Assembly (NCBI GenBank): GCA_026692885.1
Contig: JAPLNJ010000895.1
Coordinates: forward strand, 1-45,227
Reading direction: 5' to 3'
Source of the DNA: Planctomycetota bacterium
Lineage (GTDB): Bacteria > Planctomycetota > Planctomycetia > Pirellulales > Pirellulaceae
Length of the DNA: 45,227 bases
Part shown: positions 11,548 through 19,400 of the stretch, one piece after another
Layout: every line of letters begins with the position of its first letter
How positions within the stretch are numbered: the first letter of the stretch is position 1
Notes under the pieces: generated by a model
The model's input: the letters and a program-made list of their open reading frames with translations, nothing else
The model's database searches: none
What the model was told of the DNA's origin: nothing
Made by a program: the position numbers and the translations under genes

Positions 11548-12563
11548 GGTCTTCGGCCGCTCACCGGCATTTGTTCTAACACCGCCCGGCGGAAATGCCA
11601 AGACCGGGCCCCGGCCGCCATGGTGAACGCCACCAGCGACGTGCTGCGGGCCTGCAACTCGTCCTCCCCGATTTGACCGTCCAGATAACTGGTCTCCAAA
11701 GCCCGCAGCTTGCCAGTGAATCGGCGCCGGCTGCGGCGGTTCAACACCACGTGACTCGGGAATACGCGGCAGCCCAGGAAATCCACCCCGTGGCAAGTCC
11801 GATTGATGTAGGGTTCCGGTTTGAAGGTCAAACACAGCGCGTCGTCGATGTAGGTCCGGCACTGATCCAACGTTTCGCGCAAAGACGCAGCCGACGAGCC
11901 CCAGAGAAGCGTGTCGTCCATGTAACGCACGTAGCCCCGGACGCGAAGCGTTTCCTTGACAAACCGATCGAACCAACCCAAGTAGAAATTGGCGAAGTGC
12001 TGCGACATCAGACTGCCGATCGGCAGTCCACGCCCCAAGTTGCCGCGAAAGCTGCGGACGATTCGCTCCAGCAAGACCAGCAGCCTGCGATCTTTGAACA
12101 ACCGTTCCAGCCGCGCCAACAACACGTCGTGCGAGACGCTATCGAAGTACTTGCGGATGTCGGTCTTGAGGAAGAAGCCCTGGCCGGCGGAAAAGCCACG
12201 GGCGCGGGTGATGGCCGCCTCCCGCCCCCGGCCTGGCAGACAAGCGTAGGTATCGCGAATCAGCCAGCTCTCGAGGACCGGCTGGCAGACATTCATGATC
12301 GCATGGTGCAGGACCCGCTCCTCGAACCAGGGCGCGGTGATGATGCGTTGCTTCGGATCGTAGATCACCGACTGGTCAAAACGCCCCAGTTCCAGCGTTC
12401 CGTCCTGCAGTCCGCAGGCCAGGCGAAACAGATTGCCGTCCAAGTCGGCCGCGAACGCGCGGACCGCTCGGCTGGCTGGCTTCCCGTGGCTGGCCTTCCA
12501 GAAGGCCCACTGCAGATTCTCGCGGTCCAAGATCGCATCGAACAATTGCCCGGCTCGTCTCAT
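11535..12563 (-). CDS. DGR-type reverse transcriptase
   Basis: A 342-aa RNA-dependent DNA polymerase that would copy TR RNA into mutated cDNA. Motifs visible: YDPKQRIITAPWFEERVLHHA (res. 68-88); motif A TDIRKYFDSVSH (134-145); motif 4 GLPIGSLMSQHFANFYL (179-195), where IGxxxSQ is the signature that separates DGR polymerases from retron and group II types (QGxxxSP); catalytic YMDD (214-217); then GVDFLGCRVFPSHVVLNRRS. There is no maturase, endonuclease or protease domain. Length is in the usual DGR range. The start codon overlaps the stop of the HRDC gene (ATGA), so translation is likely coupled. The last codons overlap the TR. Confidence 0.95.
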   Translation of the reverse strand: MRRAGQLFDAILDRENLQWAFWKASHGKPASRAVRAFAADLDGNLFRLACGLQDGTLELGRFDQSVIYDPKQRIITAPWFEERVLHHAIMNVCQPVLESWLIRDTYACLPGRGREAAITRARGFSAGQGFFLKTDIRKYFDSVSHDVLLARLERLFKDRRLLVLLERIVRSFRGNLGRGLPIGSLMSQHFANFYLGWFDRFVKETLRVRGYVRYMDDTLLWGSSAASLRETLDQCRTYIDDALCLTFKPEPYINRTCHGVDFLGCRVFPSHVVLNRRSRRRFTGKLRALETSYLDGQIGEDELQARSTSLVAFTMAAGARSWHFRRAVLEQMPVSGRRPRAG

Positions 12564-13093
12564 GTGGGCCCCCCATCAGGCTCCGCGCCGGTGGCGCTGG
12601 CCGGCGTGGGGACTACGGCCTTCGCATCCGCCGTTCCTGCGGATTCCGCCAGGACGTCCAGGAATCTCGCCCCGTATTTTTCCACGCGAGCATCCCCGAC
12701 ACCCGCGATGGCCGCCAAATCCGTCTTGGTGCGGGCCTGCTTCTGGATCATCTTGGCCAACTGGTCGTTGTTGAAGATCAAGTAGGGCGGAACGCGCTCC
12801 TGCGCGGAGAGCTCCGTCCGCAGTCCGCGCAGCCGCTCGTACAAGGCATAACCGGCGGCCCCCAGCAGCTCGCGATAATCGACTCGCGCGCGATCCTTTC
12901 CGGGCGGCGAAGAGGGCCCGTCGGCTGGGGCCCGCTCAAGGTAATCAACGCAGATACTCCAGACCGAATCCCCGCCCTGCTCGACCCACCGCCGATCCAC
13001 GGTCATCACGCGATGGCTCCGCAGAAACGCATTCAGCTCCGCCTCCGCGACCTCATCCCCCCGATGCGGAATCACAAAGACTCGGTATGACAT
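12560..13093 (-). CDS. HRDC-domain protein, probable DGR accessory factor
   Basis: A 177-aa protein. An N-terminal part (MSYRVFVIPHRGDEVAEAEL...FLRSHRVMTVDRRWV...SVWSICVDYLE) is joined by a Pro-rich linker to an HRDC nucleic-acid-binding domain (about residues 85-150: ALYERLRGLRTELSAQERVP, PYLIFNNDQLAKMIQKQART, DLAAIAGVGDARVEKYGARF). HRDC-like proteins are known next to reverse transcriptases in DGRs that lack the Avd accessory protein, and no Avd is visible here, so a role in binding TR RNA or priming is inferred. Start ATG 13093 is chosen on family form; a GTG at 13117 with AGGG close upstream is an alternative. Its stop overlaps the RT start. Confidence 0.85.
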   Translation of the reverse strand: MSYRVFVIPHRGDEVAEAELNAFLRSHRVMTVDRRWVEQGGDSVWSICVDYLERAPADGPSSPPGKDRARVDYRELLGAAGYALYERLRGLRTELSAQERVPPYLIFNNDQLAKMIQKQARTKTDLAAIAGVGDARVEKYGARFLDVLAESAGTADAKAVVPTPASATGAEPDGGPT

Positions 13094-13128
13094 AAGTAGT
13101 AGCGTGCCGGCCGACACAAACCCTGGTT

Positions 13129-13229
13129 ACGAGGCTCTGCCTCGTAGCCCTCTGACCGCGAGGCTCCGCCTCGCGTAGGGCCGGCGGAGCCGGCAAGGCA
13201 GTGCGTTCCCAGGCAGGAGCCTGGGAACG
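13129..13229. repeat. Cluster of three perfect hairpins between VR1 gene and HRDC gene
   Basis: ACGAGGC..GCCTCGT (13129-13145, 7-bp stem), CGCGAGGC..GCCTCGCG (13157-13175, 8-bp stem) and CGTTCCCAGGC..GCCTGGGAACG (13204-13229, 11-bp stem). They lie 29-129 bp beyond the stop of the VR1 target gene. Structured DNA downstream of a VR helps retrohoming in some DGRs; it could equally be REP-like filler or an attenuator before the HRDC-RT genes. Confidence 0.55.
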
Positions 13230-13257
13230 AGAACGTGTTGCTTTGCTACGCCTTCCG

Positions 13258-15408
13258 CTACGGCACGCGGGGGGCGGGCTGCGCCTTTCCACCCCCCTCG
13301 GCCTTCGCTTCAGGCTCCGCTTGCTTGACCTGCGGTGCTTGACCTGCGGTGCTTGGACCTCGGGCCACGCGAAAGCCCAGAATCCCGACGCGGACCACCG
13401 GCACGACCCAGAGGCGGTACGCCGCCCGGCAGTCCCAGGCGCCGAAGCCCCAGCAGCCGCCGCGTCCCACCCGGCGCGAGGTCTGCTCAGGACCACGCGG
13501 ATCCGTCACCGCCCCCTCATGATCCTTCTCGAACCAGTCGCTGCACCACTCCCACACATTTCCTGCCAAGTCGCTGATCGACTCCGGTTCCGGGGTGTTC
13601 CCCAGCGGATAGATCCCCACCGGCGTCGGGTGGCCGACCTTCCCGTCGAAGTTCAGTCGCTGCTCATCAGCCGATTCAGCGCCCCAGGGATACCTTCGGC
13701 CGGTCGTGCCTCGAGCCGCACGCTCCCACTCGGCTTCGGTCGGCAGCCGACAGGCGGCCCAGGAACAGAACGCCGCGGCTTCGAACCAGCTCACGCCCAC
13801 CACCGGTCGCGATGGATTCGGCTGCTGCTGGTCCCATTTCTCCGGTGTGGTGAACTTGCCGAACCCGCCCGCGCTCCACCAATGTTCCTCCCCGTACCCA
13901 TCGTCTGCGATGAACCGCTGATACTGGCCGACGGTCAGAGGATAGCGAGCGATACAGAACGCCTCGAGGGAAACCGTTTGCGGCGACAATTCCCAGTTGT
14001 AGGCATCCTTGTCGTAGTTGGGCTCTTGACTCTTCTTCGATTGCGCTCCGATCACGAACCGGCCGGCGGGGATGTTCGCCCAATAGTCGTCCCGGTGGTG
14101 ATCCAGCCGCGGGTCGCCGGCTTGCCCTAGGGCATCGGCGGCGGCGATCCGCGTCTCGAGCGGCACGCTGGCCGATCGCTCTCGATCGAAGATCGCCGTC
14201 ACCGCTGCGGCCAGGCCGGGATAGCGGGGATCCGACACGGTGTACTGCAGCGGTGCCAGGTCGCTGAGCACCGCCCCCAGCAGCCCGAAGCAGCGGGCCT
14301 GATCGGCCAGTGGCGGGTTGCTGCCCAGCCGCTCCAACAGGCCGCTAACGAATCCATCGACTTTGCTGCGGCCCTGTTCGTGCAGGATCCCGGCCAGCAG
14401 CAGCACGACTTCGCGCCAATCGGGCGAGTACAACTTGGCGGCATCACCCAGCAGCATTTTCTGCTGCGCGTCCTCCAGGCGGCTGGAAACGGCCTTGGCG
14501 GCCAGGAATTCCTGGAAGGTCAGGTGCCAGAAGGCCACCTCGTTGCCGCGCCCCACGATGATCCCGCTGTCGACTTCCTCCTCGTCCAGGAACCGCTCGG
14601 CAAGTCCCAGGGCCAGATGCGGTTGCTGTCCTGCGCGAGCAAATTGCGGCAGCAGCTTCTCCGCCGCCTCGCGCTTCGGCAGTTGCATCTTGCGCCCGCC
14701 CGAAGCGTTCTGCATTTCCCAGGCCAGTTCCTGTAGCAGTTCCACCGTGCGGTCGGCGGTGGCGCGTCCCGCACGTTGTTCGCGCGATCGCGACAGCCAG
14801 GTGATGATCGATTGGTACAGATCCGCCCGCTGCTCGGGCAGCCGCCGTTCGTTCCAGTGCACGACGGCCAGGGCGGTCAGCATGACCGGGTTGCGGGCCA
14901 TGCGACGGATCTCCGGCCGCGCCCGCAACGCGGACAGCAGTTCGGCGGAGTGCTGGGCGGCGGACCCGGGGATCTCGCGATAGACGGCGTCGCACCAACG
15001 GGCCAGGAAGATCGCCACGGCGTCGTCGCCCAGCGCGTCGATGCGGGCGTGGGCGAAGCCGGGCAAGACCACGTCGTCCACGTAGGCGGCCGGCCGGCTG
15101 GTGACGACGAACCGGCAGCCGACGTAGGCGCGCGTGGCATTGCGGATCAGCCGCGACAGACGTTCTCGGGCCGGCCGATCGGGGGCCTCGTCCAGCCCGT
15201 CCAGCAGCACCGAGCAGACGCCGGCCTCCAATTGCCGCTGGAAGAAGGGTTGGTTCAGGCCCAGGCCGGCGGCAGCCAGGTAGTGCGGCAACCAGGCCGG
15301 CGCAGCATCCTCGGCCGGCGCATGGCCGCTGTTCGCGTGGCGTGCCAGGTGCTGGGCCAGCTCGCTCAAGCGGATGAATACCGGGAACGTGCGGTCGGTG
15401 ACGCCCAA
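13258..15408 (-). CDS. C-terminal part of DGR target 1: NACHT (STAND) ATPase with FGE/C-lectin domain carrying VR1
   Basis: Continuation, in a shifted frame, of the gene beginning at 16352. This part has the rest of the NACHT ATPase: Walker B-like SVLLDGLDEAPD, sensor region RFVVTSRPAAYVDDVVLPGF, and ARNPVMLTALAVVHWNERRL. A helical/ARM-like middle follows, then an FGE-sulfatase domain (about residues 460-690: YPLTVGQYQRFI, PVVGVSWFEAAAFCSWAACR, LPTEAEWERAARG, LAGNVWEWCSDW). VR1 forms the end of the FGE fold (RVGRGGCWGFGAWDCRAAYR..ILGFRVAR). A 30-residue Ala/Gln/Lys/Pro-rich tail, partly encoded by a 14-bp tandem repeat, ends the protein. No ATG starts this frame (15408 is a TTG), and the paralogue has one more C at the break (GCCCAG against GCCAG near 15438). 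The gene is therefore frameshifted or mis-sequenced. Nearly all of this segment is duplicated at 16466-18950. Confidence 0.85.
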   Translation of the reverse strand: MGVTDRTFPVFIRLSELAQHLARHANSGHAPAEDAAPAWLPHYLAAAGLGLNQPFFQRQLEAGVCSVLLDGLDEAPDRPARERLSRLIRNATRAYVGCRFVVTSRPAAYVDDVVLPGFAHARIDALGDDAVAIFLARWCDAVYREIPGSAAQHSAELLSALRARPEIRRMARNPVMLTALAVVHWNERRLPEQRADLYQSIITWLSRSREQRAGRATADRTVELLQELAWEMQNASGGRKMQLPKREAAEKLLPQFARAGQQPHLALGLAERFLDEEEVDSGIIVGRGNEVAFWHLTFQEFLAAKAVSSRLEDAQQKMLLGDAAKLYSPDWREVVLLLAGILHEQGRSKVDGFVSGLLERLGSNPPLADQARCFGLLGAVLSDLAPLQYTVSDPRYPGLAAAVTAIFDRERSASVPLETRIAAADALGQAGDPRLDHHRDDYWANIPAGRFVIGAQSKKSQEPNYDKDAYNWELSPQTVSLEAFCIARYPLTVGQYQRFIADDGYGEEHWWSAGGFGKFTTPEKWDQQQPNPSRPVVGVSWFEAAAFCSWAACRLPTEAEWERAARGTTGRRYPWGAESADEQRLNFDGKVGHPTPVGIYPLGNTPEPESISDLAGNVWEWCSDWFEKDHEGAVTDPRGPEQTSRRVGRGGCWGFGAWDCRAAYRLWVVPVVRVGILGFRVARGPSTAGQAPQVKQAEPEAKAEGGGKAQPAPRVP
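13326..13354. repeat. Two tandem copies of TGACCTGCGGTGCTT beside VR1
   Basis: 15-bp units at 13326-13340 and 13340-13354 (14-bp period), immediately downstream of VR1 on the coding strand. One copy lies at 16451-16465, beside VR2, after the stop of target 2. The template repeat has no copy next to it, so the unit marks VR sides only. Within target 1 it is translated as STAGQAPQVKQ. Confidence 0.75.
13359..13479 (-). repeat. DGR variable repeat VR1
   Basis: Gap-free match to the TR at 11427-11547. Of the 25 template adenines, 20 are changed here (to T, G or C on the coding strand); none of the other 96 positions is. The changes alter 15 residues of the FGE end: K-G, S-C, N-F, D-G, R-W, N-D, N-L, R-W, D-V, E-V, E-V, N-V, D-V, E-G and N-I. 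Conserved scaffold residues (GG.W, CRAAYR, P, LGFRVAR) are untouched. This indicates at least one past round of mutagenic retrohoming into this copy. Confidence 0.95.
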
Positions 15409-16352
15409 CCGTTCGCTCGCCGCGCCGGGGAGGTCGCCAGGTGGGTTTGGCAGAGTGTATGGACCACGCGGCGGAGAAAAGTTGTCTTGCCCGCGCCCGG
15501 ATCGCCGACGACCACCAGACGATCGTGGCGGAGCGCGTTGTGCAGCGGGACTGCGGCGGAGGACTCGGTCTCGAACTCCGCCGGAAAACCGGGCTGGCTG
15601 CGTCCGCGGCCGGTCGCTTTCGCCTCGCCCGACTCGCGCAGACCGGACCCGGTAGTCGTCAGCGAGATGAATAGGTCTTCGATGGGGAACAGGTAGGCCT
15701 CGCCGCGTCCGGCCTTCACGCCGCGGATTTCGATTTGGGATGTCTGGGCCAGCAGGTCGCGGAGATAGGCCGCCGGATCGGTCTGCTCGGGTGGCGAGGG
15801 TAGCGGGGAAGGCACGAGCTGACGGACGACGGCGCGCAGATGCTCACTAACCTTTTCGAAGAACCCCTCCCGGCTGCCCCGCACGGTCTCGTACGTGGCG
15901 TACAGGCCTTGCCGCTCGATCTGCTCGCGGAACTTGCGGACCTTGGCATATTGCGCCAGATCCAGTTCGTCCGGATCGACCTTGGCTTTGCTGAAGTAGA
16001 ACAGGATCCAGGGCACACCGGTGTCGCCCCAGCGTTTCAGGGCGTCGCGGAATTCCTGCTCGGTGCCCGATCCGTAGCGGCCGGTCTTGGTCCCGAAACG
16101 GTGCGCCATGAGACCCAGGTAGATGTGGTAAGCCGGCGTTTGGGCATCGATCACGGCTTGCGGCTGGGGACCGATCTGCGGCACCGCGTCCGCTTCCCAT
16201 TTCCAGACCTCCAGCCGGATCCCGCAGGCTCGGCCGTCGGTGCGATTGATGCTCTCGACGACCTCGTCCAGCACCGCGCGTTCGGCGGCGACGTCGCCGG
16301 GAGACGAGACAAAGATGCGGAGGATGCGGGCGGTTTCTGGTGTGGCACTCAT
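15366..16352 (-). CDS. N-terminal part of DGR target 1: DUF4062 domain plus NACHT P-loop (frameshifted)
   Basis: A 328-aa frame. Residues 8-110 form a DUF4062 domain (RILRIFVSSPGDVAAERAVL, YHIYLGLMAHRFGTKTGRYG, SGTEQEFRDALKRW, PWILFYFSKAKVD), often found at the N-terminus of NACHT and other STAND proteins. A linker shared with target 2 (LRDLLAQTSQIEIRGVKAGR, LFPIEDLFISLTTTGSGL) leads to the Walker A GDPGAGKTTFLRR at about residue 290. After THL the frame diverges from the paralogue and ends 22 codons later, because one C is missing near 15438. Restoring it joins this to the frame below, giving about 1030 aa. The start at ATG 16352 has AGGA 9 bp upstream; ATG 16361 is also possible. Confidence 0.85.
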   Translation of the reverse strand: MSATPETARILRIFVSSPGDVAAERAVLDEVVESINRTDGRACGIRLEVWKWEADAVPQIGPQPQAVIDAQTPAYHIYLGLMAHRFGTKTGRYGSGTEQEFRDALKRWGDTGVPWILFYFSKAKVDPDELDLAQYAKVRKFREQIERQGLYATYETVRGSREGFFEKVSEHLRAVVRQLVPSPLPSPPEQTDPAAYLRDLLAQTSQIEIRGVKAGRGEAYLFPIEDLFISLTTTGSGLRESGEAKATGRGRSQPGFPAEFETESSAAVPLHNALRHDRLVVVGDPGAGKTTFLRRVVHTLCQTHLATSPARRANGWASPTARSRYSSA

Positions 16353-16410
16353 GGAGGTCATTCCTGGGGATGAAAGGCAAAAAAGGGCTGCCGCGAACAG
16401 ATCTCTTCTC

Positions 16411-16447
16411 GCACGGATGACAGAGCCACAGCACGGATGACGAGCGG
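16411..16447. repeat. Hairpin-element arm, copy B (single arm)
   Basis: GCACGGATGACAGAGCCACA followed by GCACGGATGACGAGCGG, related to the arms at 11158-11201 and 21877-21907. Only one arm is present, in the 113-bp spacer between the two DGR target genes. Confidence 0.6.
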
Positions 16448-16450
16448 AAC

Positions 16451-16465
16451 TGACCTGCGGTGCTT
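16451..16465. repeat. Single copy of the VR-side unit TGACCTGCGGTGCTT
   Basis: Identical 15 bp to the two tandem units beside VR1. It ends one base before the stop codon of target 2 and lies 15 bp downstream of VR2 on the coding strand. Confidence 0.7.
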
Positions 16466-19400
16466 TCAGCCAGACGGACCTCGGGCCACGCGAAAACCCA
16501 GGTGGCCGGCGCGAAGTCCCGGTACGTCCCCGATGCGGTACGCCGCCCGGCAGATCCTGGCGTCGTACCCCCAGTTGCCCCCACGCAGAACCCGGAACGC
16601 GGCCTGCTCAAGACCACGCGGATTGGTCAGGGCTGTCACGGCGTACTCGCCATACCCGTCGGCACACCACTCCCACACGTTTCCGGCCAGGTCGCAAATG
16701 CCCTCCGGCGTGGTCCCCAGCGGATAGATGCCCACCGGCGTCGGATGTCCGAGCCGGCTGTCCGAGAAGTTCAAACGCTCCGGTTCCGCCGGTTCGTCGC
16801 CCCAGGGATACTTCCGGCCGGTCGTGCCTCGAGCCGCACGCTCCCATTCCGCTTCGGTCGGCAGCCGACAGGCGGCCCAGGAACAAAACGCCGCGGCTTC
16901 AAACCAGCTGACGCCCACCACCGGTCGCGACGGATTCGGCTGCTGCTGGTCCCATTTCTCCGGCGTGGTGAACTTGCCGAACCCGCCCGCACTCCACCAA
17001 TGTTCCTCCCCGTACCCATCGTCTGCGATGAACCGCTGATACTGGCCGACGGTCAGAGGATAGCGAGCGATACAGAACGCATCGAGGGAAACCGCGTGCG
17101 GCGGTGATTCCCGGTCATCAAAAGCTTGCGCATCGTAGTTGGGACCTTGACACTTCGATTGCGCTCCGATTACGAATCGGCTGGCGGGGATGCGCACCCA
17201 ATAGTCGTCCCGGTGGTGATCCAGCCGCGGGTCGCCGGCTTGCCCTAGGGCGTCGGCGGCGGCGATCCGCGTCTCGAGCGGCACGTTGACCGACCGCTCC
17301 CGGTCGAAGATCGCCGTCACCGCTGAGGCCAGGCCGGGATAGCGGGGATCCGACACGGTATACCGCAGCGGTGCCAGGTCGCTGAGCACCGCCCCCAGCA
17401 GCCCGAAGCAGCGGGCCTGGTCGGCTAGTGGCGGGTTGTGGCCCAGCCGCTCCAACAGACCGCTGACGAATCCATCGACTTTGCTGCGGCCCTGTTCGTG
17501 CAGGATCCCGGCCAGCAGCAACACGACTTCGCGCCAATCGGGCGAGTACAACTTGGCGGCATCCCCCAGCAGCATTTTCTGCTGCGCATCCTCAAGGCGG
17601 CTGGAAACGGCCTTGGCGGCCAGGAATTCCTGGAAGGTCAGGTGCCAGAAGGCCACCTCGTTGCCGCGTCCCACGATGATCCCGCTGTCGACTTCCTCCT
17701 CGTCCAGGAACCGCTCGGCAAGTTGCAGGGGCAGATGCCGTTTCTTTCCTGCGCGGGCAAATTGCGGCAGCAGTTTCTCTGCCGCCTCGCGCTTGGGCAG
17801 TTGCATCTTGCGCCCGCCGGAATCGTTTTGCATTTCCCACGCCAATTCCTGCAGCAGTTCCACCGTGCGGTCGGCGGTGGCGCGTCCCGCACGTTGTTCG
17901 CGCGATCGCGACAGCCAGGTGATGATCGATTGGTACAGATCCGCCCGCTGCTCGGGCAGCCGGCGTTCATTCCAATGCACGACGGCCAACGCAGTGAGCA
18001 TGACCGGGTTGCGGGCCATGCGGCGGATCTCGGGCCGCGCCCGCAGCGCGGACAGCAGTTCGGCGGAGTGCTGGGCGGCGGACGCGGGGATGTTGCGATA
18101 CACGGCGTCGCACCAACGGGCCAGGAAGGTCGCCACGGCGTCGTCGCCCAGCACGTCGATGCGAGCGTGGGCGAAGCCTGGCAAGACCACGTCGTCCACG
18201 TAGGCGGCCGGCCGGCTGGTGACGACGAACCGGCAGTCGGCGTAGGCACGCGTGGCATTGCGAATCAGCCGCGACAGGCGTTCCCGAGCCAGCCGATCGG
18301 GGGCCTCGTCCAGCCCGTCCAGCAGCACCGTGCAGACGCCGACCTCCAATTGCCGCTGGAAGAATGTCTGGTTCAGGCCCAGGTGGTTGCCCTGGCCGGC
18401 GGCGGCCAGGTAGTGCGGCAACCAGGCCGGCGCATCGTCCTCGGCCGGTGCGTCGCGACTGTCCGCGTGGCGTGCCAGGTGCTGGGCCAGCGCGCTCAAG
18501 CGGACGAACACCGGGAACGTGCGGTCGGCGACGCCCAACCGTTCGTTGGCCGCGCCGGGGAGGTCGCCCAGGTGGGTTTGGCAGAGCGTATGGACCACGC
18601 GGCGGAGAAAGGTCGTTTTGCCCGCGCCCGGATCGCCGACCACCACCAGGCGATCGTGGCGGAGCGCGTGATGCAGCGGGATCGGGGCGGATGCCTCGGT
18701 CCCCAACTCCACCGAAAGGCCGGGCTTGCTGTGGTTGCGGCCGGTCGAATTCGCCTCGCCCGACTCGCGCAGACCAGACCCGGTAGTCGTCAGCGAGATG
18801 AACAGGTCTTCGATGGGGAACCGGTAGGCCTCGCCGCGCCCGGCCTTCACGCCGCGAATCTCGATCTGGGAGGTCTGGTCCAGCAGGTCGCGGAGATAGG
18901 CGGTCGGATCGGTCTGCTCGGACGGTGCGGGTGGCGGGGAAGGAACGAGCCGGTGGACGGGTTCTTTCCCGAAGACGACCAGCGTAATTCCTGTCGCCGA
19001 CTCCTCCCACTGCGGGGGACGAAGGCCGAGTGCCTTGCACTCTTCGAGAATCTTCAGCGTCCCGCGTCCCACCCGCTCGATGATGCCTCGCAGGTAGAGC
19101 ACGTGCGCCATGTCCGGGTTGGCTGGTAGCGACGGATGGATCTCCTGGAGGTCGCTGATGCACAGACCAGCGGGCAGTTTCCCAGTATTCCAAATCTCGA
19201 TCCGATTCGAATAGATCCCGACGGTCATCCCTCCGGCGAAGGCGGCGTAATCCCGATGCACAATGGCGTTGATCACCCCTTCCCGCAAGGCCGCGAATGG
19301 GTACTGCGGCCGGTCTTCCCGCGCGATTTTGCCGGCCTTGAATTCCGACGCGATCGTGACGTGCCGATCAAGAAACGCGACCAACTGTTCCACCAGTGAG

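Noticed and set aside
11326..11976. A 216-aa minus-strand frame containing the FGE-like motif RGGSWGNDARNCRAAYR
   Set aside because: The FGE-like part is the template repeat; everything before it is the reverse transcriptase read in the wrong frame. No real protein is likely.
11535..12563. Group II intron or retron reverse transcriptase
   Set aside because: IGxxxSQ instead of QGxxxSP, no maturase or endonuclease domain, no intron domain V or msr-like structure, and a clear TR/VR pair nearby.
15366..16617. A separate protein from the frame 15847-16617 starting MVLSRPRSGF
   Set aside because: It is the VR2/spacer region and the DUF4062 gene read in another frame; no coding support.
17438..19129. 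563-aa + strand frame and similar long frames opposite the NACHT-FGE genes
   Set aside because: Anti-sense shadow of high-GC coding DNA. The minus strand has recognisable domains; the plus-strand frame has none.
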